Of a DNA stretch of 64,000 nt, positions 11,423-21,623 are shown piece by piece. Each line of letters starts with the position of its first letter. The stretch's first letter is position 1. The translations under genes and the position numbers were made by a program. The notes under the pieces are model-generated. The model did not search any database. It was not told the DNA's origin and worked only from the letters and a program-made list of their open reading frames with translations. The stretch is from Saccharum officinarum (Eukaryota; Streptophyta; Magnoliopsida; Poales; Poaceae), in assembly GCA_020631735.1 (NCBI GenBank), contig CM036162.1, positions 94,350,401 through 94,414,400 on the forward strand, in the 5' to 3' direction.

Positions 11423-11673
11423 TACTTTCTATGTCCACAAAAAAATGCACTTTCAACACAATACCATGTTAATATATTTACATTTAACTAACTATAAATA
11501 AAAATATAAATATTTATAATATCAAATAATTATCATTAAATTTGTTATTAGATATATTCTCTTATTATATTTATTTGGTGTTATCACCATTAATATTTTA
11601 TGTATATATTTATTTAAAATTTACACACTTTAGCCAAAAAAATACATCTAGAATTGTATTTTGGACAGAGGTA
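11423..11673. mobile_element. Stowaway-type (Tc1/mariner) MITE
   Basis: TACTTTCTATGTCCACAAAA at the left and TTTTGGACAGAGGTA at the right are inverted copies of the Stowaway CTCCGTCC-type terminus with a TA target. The interior is AT-rich and non-coding. Confidence 0.6.
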
Positions 11674-11735
11674 CTACTACCTCAAATTTTTTTGAGGCAA
11701 ACTATCTCATTTTGCGAGTAGCGAGGATCGCTTAT

Positions 11736-12658
11736 GGAAAAAGTCTATTTTACCTCCTTGAACTATCCTCGAAGTTTAGTTTTCCTCCCTGAACTTCAAA
11801 ACTGGGTAAACCACCTCCCTCAACTTTTAAAATCATTCATTTTACCTCATGCCCCGGTTATAGGTGGTTTTCAAATCCGGTTTTGTCTTTTTAGTTTAAA
11901 AATAAATCCAATAAATACCTAATGAGATTTATAAACCATAAAAAATGTCTCTAAGCTTCTAAATTTTTTGAGAAAAATACTAAAGATGGAATAGGACACG
12001 AGAAACCCAAATAATATATTTATATATTGTGAAAATATCTCTAGAATCTTTTAAAAATTTATTTAGCCCTAGGAAAATGGGAAAATATGGGGAAAAATGG
12101 AAAACTACCAAAATGTTCTAATTCATGGATAAACACATTTTAGGAACTTTACACAATATAAATATGATATGCAACCAACATAAATGCAACATATATTAAT
12201 GTTGAATGTAGTTACGTTGAATGCATTCATGCCGGCTTCATCTCATGTTTTTATTGTGAAAAGCACTTAAGATGCAATTAGATATCAAATGGAATATTTT
12301 GGTAGTTTTCTAGATTTTCTGGATGTTTTTCTGATTTTCCTAGAGCTAAATAAAAATTTTAAAAGGTTCTAGAGAAATTTTCACGAGATATAAATATACT
12401 ACTTGGGTTTCTCCTATTCTAATCCATCTTTGGTATTTTTGTCAGAATTTTAGAAGCTTAGAGATATTTTTCATGGTTTAAAAAACTCATTAGATATTTA
12501 CTAGATTTATTTTAAACTAAAAGATAAAACCGCCTTTGAAAACCACCTATAATCGGGTCAGAGAGGTCAAATGAATTATTTTAAAAATCGAGGGAGTTGG
12601 TTTACCTGGTTTTGGAGTTCAGGAGGAAACTAAATAGTTCAGCGAGGTAAAATAGCCG
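11736..12658. mobile_element. MULE-type foldback element with 8-bp TSD
   Basis: A 923-bp element is flanked by TCGCTTAT at 11728-11735 and 12659-12666. The left end reads GTCTATTTTACCTCCTTGAA and the right end, inverted, reads GCTATTTTACCTCGCTGAA. Inversion continues far inward (for example CCCCGGTTATAGGTGGTTTT on the left against AAAACCACCTATAATCGGG-like sequence on the right), so the element is a long imperfect hairpin. Length and TSD size fit non-autonomous Mutator-like foldbacks. No transposase is present. Confidence 0.75.
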
Positions 12659-12666
12659 TCGCTTAT

Positions 12667-13112
12667 TCGAAACTGTGCATGTGTTGGACCACGAAGCCTC
12701 GTGACAGGAGACTCAACTGGGCAACTGGCCCAGTATGTAACCGGTGGGTGGACCTTAGGGAGTGCACGTGGAGCGGATCAGCATGGAGGATGGCAGTTGT
12801 CCCTGTCACCGGCTCACTGCGCCAGGGTCCTTGCAGCCTTGCAGGACGGGCCGGTAGTCGCGATGCCCGCCGCATCGGCCCAACTCATCGCGGTCATGGC
12901 CTCTTGTAATCTTGTTTGTTGCCGCTCCAACGCCGACCGAAGCGAGCCCGCGAGCGAGCGTGCACGCGACGCGTGTGACGTTCGGTGGCTCACACGCTTG
13001 CGATGCACGGCGCTCCTCCATCCAATGCGCGCCCGCCGGGCACGGGCACGTAGCCGTAGGTGAGCAACGCAAGGCTCGCCGCCGTCGCTCTCGGGCCACA
13101 CCCATGAACGCC
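12667..13112 (+). promoter_or_regulatory. GC-rich upstream region of the LTP gene
   Basis: A compositionally distinct GC-rich stretch runs up to the TATA box of the lipid-transfer protein gene. It opens several overlapping frames on both strands but none has recognisable domains. I read it as promoter and upstream sequence; the regulatory role is inferred from position. Confidence 0.4.
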
Positions 13113-13119
13113 TATAAAT
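13113..13119 (+). promoter_or_regulatory. TATA box of the LTP gene
   Basis: TATAAAT lies about 95 bases upstream of the ATG at 13213, in otherwise GC-rich DNA. This fits a leader of about 65 bases. Confidence 0.7.
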
Positions 13120-13212
13120 CGCGCCGTTAGCGCACATACACACACCGCGACCCAGTCCAGTCCACAAGATCCAGCAGTACGTGCTACGCAGCGGGGCTTT
13201 CAGTTTGGAACA

Positions 13213-13686
13213 ATGGCGATGACGACGACTACGGCCGGCGGCGGCAAGGTGCAGGTGCAGCCGCGCGTGCCGGTCGCGGTGCTGCTGTCCCTGCTGCTGC
13301 TGCTCCTGGTGCTGGCAGCGGGGCTGGGCGGTGGCGCCGAGGCGCAGCAGACGACGTGCGCGGGGCAGCTGAACGGGCTGGCCCCCTGCTTGCGCTACAG
13401 CGTGCCGCCGTTACCGGGGCAGGCGCCGACGGCGCCCGGGCCGGAGTGCTGCTCCGCGCTGGGGGCCGTGTCCAGGGACTGCGCCTGCGGGACGTTCGGC
13501 ATCATCAACAGCCTGCCGGCCAAGTGCGGCCTCCCGACAGTCAGATGCCGTAAGACCTCTCTACTTACTTACTGCGCCTTGATAATACGTACATTGCCAC
13601 ATTGCATCGGTTTGTTATTACTGATGGGGCAAACGTGTATTTGTCGTGCTGATGATTTGCTCTTTGATGCCGTGCGTGCAGAGTGA
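13213..13686 (+). CDS. Non-specific lipid-transfer protein, type III-like
   Basis: Two exons, 13213-13549 and 13682-13686. The donor is GTAAGA at 13550 and the acceptor GTGCAG ends at 13681; the second exon adds only one residue and the stop. The product is 113 aa. A basic start precedes a long leucine-rich hydrophobic core (about residues 21-37), forming a secretion signal likely cleaved near AEAQQ (43-46). The mature part has eight cysteines at 49, 59, 79, 80, 90, 92, 105 and 112. The spacing C-X9-C-X19-CC-X9-C-X-C-X12-C-X6-C matches type III nsLTPs except that the second loop is longer than the usual X16. Such proteins bind lipids in a hydrophobic cavity outside the cell. Many type III members act in anther tapetum and pollen-wall lipid transport; that role is inferred. 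Reading through the intron would give a false 157-aa product. Confidence 0.88.
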   Translation: MAMTTTTAGGGKVQVQPRVPVAVLLSLLLLLLVLAAGLGGGAEAQQTTCAGQLNGLAPCLRYSVPPLPGQAPTAPGPECCSALGAVSRDCACGTFGIINSLPAKCGLPTVRCRKTSLLTYCALIIRTLPHCIGLLLLMGQTCICRADDLLFDAVRAE

Positions 13687-13748
13687 TGAGCTGACGGCCA
13701 GTGCACCGCACCAGGCAAAAGGTGAAGGATCCAAGTTCCAAACAGACT

Positions 13749-13759
13749 GAATAATAAAA
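13749..13759 (+). terminator. Polyadenylation signal region of the LTP gene
   Basis: AATAATAAAAG lies about 65 bases beyond the LTP stop codon, a suitable distance for a plant polyadenylation signal. Confidence 0.5.
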
Positions 13760-13864
13760 GACCGTCTACTCAAGTGTCCTCATTCGTATTCGTTCGGTTT
13801 AGTTTTCTAAAGTTTTTTTTTCATCTACACGTTCAGCCAGCCCTGTCTTTGAGACACCGGTGAA

Positions 13865-14092
13865 TGCCTGTTTGGTTTGAGTGTCAAAGTTTAACAAATA
13901 TGGTAGCACTTTCGTCTTATTTGACAAAAAGTTTTCAATCTTGGACTAATTAGGCTTAATAGATTCGTCTAGTAAATTACTCCTAATCTGTGCCGACATG
14001 CATGCAATTAGTTTACATTTAATATTTCATACATTTAAGGAAACATTGATGTGACGGAAGTTAAACTTTAACTGCTTGAAACCAAACAGGCA
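13865..14092. mobile_element. Tourist-type MITE (GTTTGGTTT termini)
   Basis: TGCCTGTTTGGTTT and AAACCAAACAGGCA are perfect terminal inverted repeats. The interior includes TTAGGCTTAATAGATTCGTC and CGACATGCATGCAATTAG, shared with the copies at 38288 and 48158. It lies between the LTP and UBX genes, downstream of both coding regions. Confidence 0.85.
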
Positions 14093-14549
14093 CTAAAGCA
14101 AACTCTGACGGTCGTTTCGCATCATCTCCTGTGCCCTTTGTGCGACCTCATTATTATCTTGTACGCACGCGACCAGCCTGTGGCTGTGCAATATGTGCAT
14201 CATGGCTTTGTTTCACAGAACCAACAATATATACAGAACCACTCTGCACAGCAGGACTCATTGAAACGAATGGTCATGCGTAGGTATAAGGTATCACATT
14301 GTTGTATACATATACTGGCCCCATGCCGTCCACGGTTTACCCTGACATAACATGCATATATATAACGTAAAGCATGCAGAGCGCAATGCGTCACGACATG
14401 GCGCCACAAAAGAATTTTTAACCTTTTCTTCGACCAACCCAACCATTTGACACACTTTGAAGTTTTACTGGCAAAATGTGCAAGTATAAAATGTAAAATT
14501 CTCCGACTCCAGCTGTGGTATATCTAACCATATGCCTAACACGTATCCT
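14093..14549. other. Intergenic between LTP and PUX8-type genes
   Basis: Nothing coding is seen. The 3' UTR of the minus-strand UBX gene, whose stop codon is at 14550-14552, should lie in the right part. Confidence 0.4.
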
Positions 14550-17500
14550 CTACGCCGTGATCTGTTCTAGAAATAGGGCTTCCTGCTTGCTTGTTAGGCC
14601 AAGATCACTGAACGATACGTCACCCTCTCTGTCGGTAAATGTACGCCTTGGGTATGTCCTCACCTGCATGATACGAAATGGTGAAAAATACAAGGTTGGG
14701 AGAATTTAAACAGAAGAATGAAAAGGTGCCACAAGAAAACTCGTCGAAGAATTGACTATGCATCTACGTTTCATAGTTAAAAAGAATTGAACTCTGGATC
14801 AGGGATTTTCAAACAATGATAGTTGCCTGGTTACCAGTCATTAACTGTAATGGCCATAAATGATTTATGGATACAATAAAAGAAACACCATCCAGCCAAA
14901 TTTACTATTTTGCCAGAATGCCACCAGGAAACTACCAGTTTCAAGATATCTCCAGATAGGGAGGGTTTTTTCTTCAAATAATTTCCAAAATGCACCCTGC
15001 ATACCCAACTAGCCTAACTGCTTTTTCTGCAGGCCATTTCAGAGTAATGATAAGAAATCAAGCTAGCTACTTCTAACATTTCTCAAGAATATCAGACATA
15101 AGTTTAAAAAAAGAGAAAAGAATATCAGACATAGAAAAGTGATGGCCTGGAACGAAACTAAGACTGCTAGATAGATCAACTAGAATAAACCTACATGAAG
15201 TATAGCAGAGGTAATGCCATATTGCAGCATGATAAAAGATGATAACGCCTGACAGCTCATAGCCTCATAGAAGCAAAAGGAAACACTATGCAATTGGTTG
15301 CTTGCATTAGCCTTTCACTACATAGGGTCTAATGCAGGATGGCCTAAGCCAGCATAAATGTACGAGATGTGTTTGGTTGCCATGTATAAGTTGCATTTGC
15401 TAATATTGGTGTTTGGTTGGTTGGCTGCATTGTATTTCTTGTGATCACTCATGCTTGTTGTGGTGAGATTAAACTGTCACGTTTAATGCTACAGAAGCTT
15501 GCATGAAACAACGCTCAAAAGCCACATAGCATGCCCTGACTCACAAATAAAGTAACTCAAACTGATTTATTTGAGAAAACAGGAAACTGACAAGTTCTTT
15601 TTTAACACAAAATTTTATTAAAAATTAATGGTAGACAATTACCAATCTGTAGGTCCCTGGCTTGCAAGTCCTCCCGATGTCCAAGAAATCAAATAGGAAC
15701 TGCAGGCAAGCCAACAAGCAAGGATATAAAAAAAATACAGAAAAAAAAGAAAGAAATAAGGATAACAGATGATTTTGTTCTGGATTCAGGCATCTCAAAA
15801 TTGTTTACCTGAAGTTTGTCAGTTTTGAGAAAGCGACGCCCCTGTCGACTACCATCAGGCATGCGGACTACAATTGTCACGGCATCCTCTGCGTCTGGAG
15901 GCGGTTCTGATGGTAATGATGCTTGCTTGGAAGCGAGACTGGACTCTAGCTCCTATTTGATCGAAACATCAGGGGCAACATGACAAATAGGTAGTCAAAT
16001 ATCCATTCAAGAAAAAAACAGATAGCATAAACAATGAAAATATAGATTGAGCAAGCCTAACTGAAGTTGGTGAGATGAAGCAGCTAGTTATCATAACCTC
16101 ATGTAAAGAAGACATTTTTACCAGTTTGCAGTCCCAACTAAACACATGATATTAATATGATGAGTACAACTCACAAACTAAATCTAAACCAATATCCATC
16201 CAAAATTCCAAACATAAGATAAAAAGAGCACCGAGTTTCATATGATCACACTGATGAACCGATGCTGTAGTTATCGCATTCAAATATTTAAGATAGTTGC
16301 CTATCAACCCTTCACCTTCCATATTACATGTGACAGAAAGATACCTCTTCCTCAAGTTGCTTTTTACGCCTTTCCTCCTCTTCTTGCTTCTGTTTCTCAA
16401 GAGCAGCTTCTCTCGCAGCAGTTTCTTCTTGGCGACGGAGCTCAGCCTCCTGTAAGGCCTTTAACTCCTTTTCTTGATCAGCTTGTAGCGATGCAAGATA
16501 CTCATCATCCTGTAAATCAAAATTGATAAAGTAGCTCACCCATAGTGGCAATTATGAAAAGATGGATAAATATTAGACCTCAAACCTGCTGCTCTCGTAA
16601 TAACCGCTGTTCAGTTAATGCTGGTGATGGAGAATGAGCTATTGGGGGATAATAAGTAGAGCTTCTGTGAGAAGGCATGGAGAAAGGATATGTTGGTCCT
16701 TCAGGAACTCCACCAAACATTGCAGCCTCAAGCATAACAGCTTCATCATGTTCCTCAGAAGAAATGCCACCCCACTTTTTTATAAAGAAGAAAGTAGTCA
16801 GAAATTAAACAAATGCTGTCTAATGTCCTAACACACATTGGGACCACAGATTATAATACCTCAGATGGGAAATCATCTCCATTGTTATACTGGCGATCGT
16901 TCAGAACGGGGCTAGCACCTGGGTGCACCATTTGTGCTAGCTCGGTGTTCTCAGAAGGGGCACGCCGAGAACGTCGTCTAACTAACGGTTGTTCCTCTAC
17001 ATCTTCAGTCTCCTCTTGGAAGTCCTCTTCATCTATTGGTTGCCTAGACGTTCCAGCCTTTCCTGAAGCTGGTCCTTGCCTCCAAAAGGAAATTGCGTGT
17101 ATAAGGAATCAACTGGTGCTGTAGTAGGGTAGCTTCGGTAAAGAGGTGGATAGTAAAAGTTAATATTCACCTCTCGACTATTCCATCTGTGGTTCCCATG
17201 CCTGCTTTATCAGAAGAATGTTCCTCCAAGTTCACTCCCTCTTGATGCTGGTCTCCTTGCTCTGCTATCTGAAAATTATTGAAAAATTAGATATGACATC
17301 AAGATGAGCACAGAACACAAGTGAGAATGCAAACAGATGTCATAAAGCAGAATTGAAGATTCACAAAAGAATGTTGAAGAAAATGTGTATGCACTTGCAT
17401 GCATGCACACAAGCTAGCATGTCCATATTGGAGAAAAAAATATAAGCACACACACACATGCACAGCTACATTACATTTGCCAGTGCTTCAGAATCCTTCT

Positions 17501-19470
17501 TTGAAGCTTCAATTGCTGCCCTAATCATTTCCTCTTCTATGTCATCATCATAGTCATTAACATGAACCAACGGAGGAGCAGTTGGCACAGAAGATGTATT
17601 GCTAGGAATACTGGCATGTGGAGCAGATGGTGCAGATAACAATCCTCCGTCCTCATCATCAATTATGATAGTTTCAGGAACTTCAGGGCCATTTAAAGAC
17701 TCATTTCCAGTAACATCCTCAATAACAGGGGCCTGTCCAGATGGACCTGTTTGAGGATCGCTATCCATAACTTCGATAGGAATCTCCCTCGCCTCTCTAG
17801 GGTGCGAAACCAGCGGTCCACGACTGACACCATCAGTGGAGCCAACTCTGTCAAAAAACTGGCGCTGAAAGTTTGGATCCATTAACGCAAAAGGGTCACG
17901 GAAATTCTCTGGGGACGAAGATCTTTGGAATGTATTATCAAGTGGTCCATCCAGATCCATCATATCCTCACGACTAGCAGGCATGGTGTTTTGACTGATT
18001 CCATTCCTGTAAACAACAAACATATTATTAATCTGGACAATATGTGTACCAGGAGTGAACTTCGATATCCATAGCAAACATGGTTAGGAAAGCAGAAACA
18101 CTTACAATATGCTGTCTCCGTCATTGAAATGTGCATTTATTGCTCGATTAAGGTCACCACCATGTTCCTGGATTACATTAGTCAGTTAGCCACTATGACT
18201 AGATGATAGGTAGATGAAAACAGACACAAATAGAAGTTGGCTAGACTTCTGAAAGGGAAAACCATAGTAATAGAAAGTTAACGAACTGTTATGCGATTTC
18301 CCTCTTAAGATCAGATCGAGCACATTGGATGATGGTATGGTAACAAGTGTAGCCAACACTCAACAGGCTCATTGGAAATGTAACTATGAATCTTCATAGT
18401 AAAGTAAACAAGTACAGGAAATGTCTGCATATGGTACAAGCAGAATGAGCCAAGTAATCATTTCGAACACGAACAGTGAATTGGACCAGATCATGAAAAC
18501 AATGCTAATCAACCTGGATACCCTGTGACCAATTTGAGCCCTTTTTCGTCAAGTGAGGCAAAATAGTGTTGCAGTTTAACTACCACTTCATTGGTGGTAT
18601 CTAAAGATAAGAGGGCAAAATAGTGTTGCAGTTTAACTACCACTTCATAGGTGGTATCTAAAGATAAGATTACAGTATCTAGACCCCTGAAAAACAAAAC
18701 AATAGGAATAACAAGGTAACAATTATGTGAGTTCCATCTTAGGATTGGATCGAGCACATTGGATGACAATATGATATCAAGTGTAGTCAACATTCTGACA
18801 GGTTTATCGTGGAATTGTAACTATGAACACCCATATGTAATAAGCACGAGATATTTATGCAAATACTACTTAACAGAATGAGCCAAGTAAATCATTTCCA
18901 ACAGGAACAGCAAAATGAACCAGATCATGCAAACAATGTCAATCAAACTGGGTGCCCTGTGACCAACATGGACCGTTTTTCACTTGAGTGAGGCAGAAAA
19001 CAGACACTTTTGATGAATAATTATATAAAGAGAAAAAAAAACAGAAAGGGGACAAGAAAAGCGACGAGATTTGGTAACAAAATCCATTCCGTAAGTGCAC
19101 ACCAATTCCAGCACTTGCTAGTGACTCCAAGATTCAAAAAAGCCATGTGGGTTAATAAGCCCGGCACGCAAATCTGGTGCAGCTCATCTCGATGACATCT
19201 CGTCGCATCACACCAAAACCCCAACCCCATCCGCTACACACCCAACAACACGATTAAACACCAAGACCAAAGGCTCGCCCCAGCGGGACCAAATCCACCA
19301 CGAGCCTAACCGATTTCGCTAGATTCCGGATTCTGAATTGAACAGGGGAAGGTGAAAAGGAAAAAGGAAAGGCCTTTGGGCGGTACCTCGAGCTTGCGTA
19401 CGGCGACGGCCTCGTCCGCCCCCGTGATGCTGATGAAGGTATCGATCGCCTCCTGCGGTGGCCTTGCCAT
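14550..19470 (-). CDS. PUX8: UBA-UIM-UBX protein, plant PUX8 type (Cdc48 adaptor)
   Basis: Ten minus-strand exons: 19387-19470, 18106-18167, 17475-18006, 17171-17268, 16860-17079, 16586-16774, 16345-16509, 15809-15952, 15643-15699 and 14550-14663. All introns are GT-AG and the phases close to give 554 aa. The N-terminal UBA-like domain starts [18 protein letters not shown] and continues [15 protein letters not shown] long acidic linker contains [13 protein letters not shown] and a ubiquitin-interacting motif, [39 protein letters not shown] follows, then a charged coiled coil (exon 16345-16509), then a UBX fold: [34 protein letters not shown] and [15 protein letters not shown]. Family knowledge: PUX8 proteins bind CDC48/p97 through UBX and ubiquitin through UBA and UIM. 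A second UIM-like stretch known from Arabidopsis PUX8 is not found here. The last exon lies about 1 kb beyond the previous one and is easily missed, but its UBX motifs are unmistakable. Confidence 0.93.
18299..18996. repeat. Tandem segmental duplication in PUX8 first intron
   Basis: Two diverged copies of a roughly 430-bp unit lie side by side. GATCGAGCACATTGGATGA occurs near 18315 and 18750, and CAGAATGAGCCAAGTAA...CCCTGTGACCAA occurs near 18441-18535 and 18874-18965. At the junction a 55-bp sub-unit, GTGTTGCAGTTTAACTACCA with its flanks, is itself duplicated in tandem at about 18550-18668. The duplication is entirely intronic. Confidence 0.75.
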
Positions 19471-19690
19471 GGCGGGAAGGTTCGGTGCCAACGCGGTGCG
19501 AAGGAGGGAGCGAGGGAGAGAGAGAAGACAGGAGAGGAGTTGCGTGAAGAGGAGAGAGAGAGAAGGCAACAAACTGAAGAGAGGAGGCAGGTGTTCTGAT
19601 TCTGATCTCTGAAGCCGCGACTCCGAGCGGTGACCTGTTTGCTGAAGTCTTCGAGTTGAACAGCCCACCTCAAAAGGGCGTTCCCTTGTC
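19471..19690 (-). promoter_or_regulatory. 5' UTR and promoter side of the PUX8-type gene
   Basis: Upstream of the ATG at 19470 the minus strand is rich in CT repeats (CTCTCTCTC-type tracts around 19500-19570), typical of grass 5' leaders. No clear TATA box could be assigned, and the start of transcription is not fixed. Confidence 0.45.
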
Positions 19691-19743
19691 AAGAGTTCTC
19701 AACACTTAAAACGATTATTACTGCAAATAAGCATGTATATATT

Positions 19744-20005
19744 ATCTCTCCGTTCCAAATTATAAATGATTGCAACTTTCTTAGAGAGTTCAAGCATTTC
19801 AAGTTTGACCAAAATTATAAAGAAAATTATAAGGATTTTTTGACATCAAATGGTTATACTATGAAAATATAATAAATAAAGAATCTAATGATATTTATTT
19901 GGTATCATAAATGTTATTATTTATTATATATATTTGATCAAACTTGAGATGTTTTTGACTTTGTAAGAAAGTTGGAATGACTTATAATTTGGGATATAAG
20001 GAGTA
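19744..20005. mobile_element. Stowaway MITE
   Basis: CTCTCCGTTCCAAATTATAA at the left and TTATAATTTGGGATATAAGG at the right form the canonical Stowaway terminal inverted repeat with flanking TA. GCAACTTTCTTA inverted against TAAGAAAGTTGGAATGA extends the fold. It lies directly upstream of the PUX8-type gene. Confidence 0.85.
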
Positions 20006-20148
20006 CTTCCATCATTCTAAATTCTAAGATATTTTGACTTTTTTATATACATGATTTTTATTATACAATTAGATATATGTTATATATATATAATGAAAAC
20101 ATTATATCTAGAAAAAAACAAAATATCTTATGATTTAAAATAGGGGAG
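20003..20148. mobile_element. Second Stowaway-like MITE, abutting the first
   Basis: TACTTCCATCATTCTAAATT with CTAAGATATTTTG at the left is inverted against CAAAATATCTTATGATTTAA and TAGGGGAG at the right. Its left end touches the right end of the previous Stowaway copy. Confidence 0.6.
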
Positions 20149-20584
20149 TGCAATTTAAATTTTTATAATTTTCTAATGTAATAATGTAATGCAAACTACT
20201 GTTAGATTTGTAGCTAAATATACTATCCAATAATCATAATTTTATTATATCATGAAAATAAATATAAAATAGATGAATGATTAAATTGTAATTTAGGAAA
20301 CTACTTTATGTTTGAGCGTGCCTTGTTTACAAGAGGAAGTAAGACAATTACATTTCAAAGATTGTTCATCTTGGTTTTCTAAACACTGCCTATGTGTATG
20401 CTTTCCATTTTATACAAACTTAAGAAAAATGCTATTCAATGCGATGCTTAGGGCTCATTTGCCATAATTTAGACTGCCTCTTGCACTGTAGCAAGAAGCA
20501 CTCTCCTGAAATTGAAGCAAGAGCCTATGAAGTCGTGCTCTCTCTCTTTCTTCGCCTCAGACTCTAGTCAAGGCAAAACCCTAA
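20149..20584. other. Intergenic, nothing recognised
   Basis: AT-rich sequence without a supported gene, RNA or element boundary. Confidence 0.4.
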
Positions 20585-21570
20585 CAAACCAAACCTTATT
20601 TTGATCCTTCATCTTGATATGACAAAAATGGCTTGTAGAGCAAGGGGAGCCTTATACCCATAATGATCACATAAGTGGAGACATTAGAATGGTAAGAGCA
20701 AGGTAAGATAAAATTTTCATTTGGTATCATATATGTATTTCTTTTAGCATCATAATGAGCTTGCTCTTGTATTATGTCTAAACAAGTAGACATTTTCAAT
20801 TGGCATCAACTTGCTTTGGTTGTGTTGTCGTCAATCACAAAAAGAGAAGAGAATGTAAGAGACATGAACCCTAGCACGACTTTAGTGATTTTTGGTGATT
20901 GAGTGGCAACACAACCAATAGAACTAACAATGTTTGCTAGTATACAGCAAGGTGATTCAATCCCTAAGGAACAATGATGGACTTGAGCAAGTCTAAGATG
21001 AAGATCAAGGAATGAAACACCTAAAATGAAGATCAAATGAAAGCTTTGAAGACCCTAGAAGACAAGCAAGAAACCCAAGACATCAAGTAAGTGAAGTATG
21101 GAAAAATGATGTGAAGAAGATCAACTCAGGGAGCATCAGAGTTTTACGGTGCGTACATTGGGCTTTTGAGGTGCAATGCATAGAGTACCCACTGCTCTAG
21201 ACAAGGCACGCACTAGGTTTATCTAGTGGTGAAGCAAACAAACCACCAAATACATTGAACAACCGTTAGCGGCAACGACTAGTTGGTGTGGCAGGGCAGG
21301 GCACTGGATTTCTCTGGTGTGGTTAACGAAGCTATCTAGTGCTCAATGCAAGGCAACCCCTGTTCACAACGGCTAGTTGGTTGTGCTGTAACTATTTATA
21401 CACCTATATCCGACCATTTGAAGGGTGTTGGAGCTGGTTGAGTTGAGGCTCTCCTTTGGTCCACGACATGCGATTAAGAGAAGATTAGATAAATAGCAAA
21501 AGCATTAGGATTGGTTCTAGTATAGGTTACATTAATGCTTTGCTACCTCTTTGCTATTAGTGCTTGTGCA
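20585..21570 (+). mobile_element. Decayed plus-strand SIRE-type 3' end and LTR
   Basis: The stretch 20585-20840 (TTGATCCTTCATCTTGATAT, GCTTGTAGAGCAAGGGGAGC) resembles the non-coding region that precedes the 3' LTR of grass SIRE/Maximus copia elements. A decayed purine tract, AAAAAGAGAAGAGAA, lies at about 20838-20853. An LTR-like block follows from TGTAAGAGACATGAACCC at 20854 to TGCTTGTGCA at 21570, including TTTGGTGATTGAGTGGCAAC. Orientation is opposite to elements A-C. No internal coding sequence remains. The call rests on resemblance to the family's layout. Confidence 0.5.
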
Positions 21571-21623
21571 TGTAACACCCCACATCCAAAACTGCTTATA
21601 TGGCCCAGCTCCGCACGTGGAAC

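Noticed and set aside
12667..13167. Several overlapping frames upstream of the LTP
   Set aside because: These frames on both strands exist because GC-rich promoter DNA has few stops; the TATA box and the LTP leader lie within them.
13550..13681. C-terminal extension of the LTP frame to 157 aa
   Set aside because: A GTAAGA donor directly after the eighth cysteine and a GTGCAG acceptor show that this is an intron; the extension lacks family similarity.
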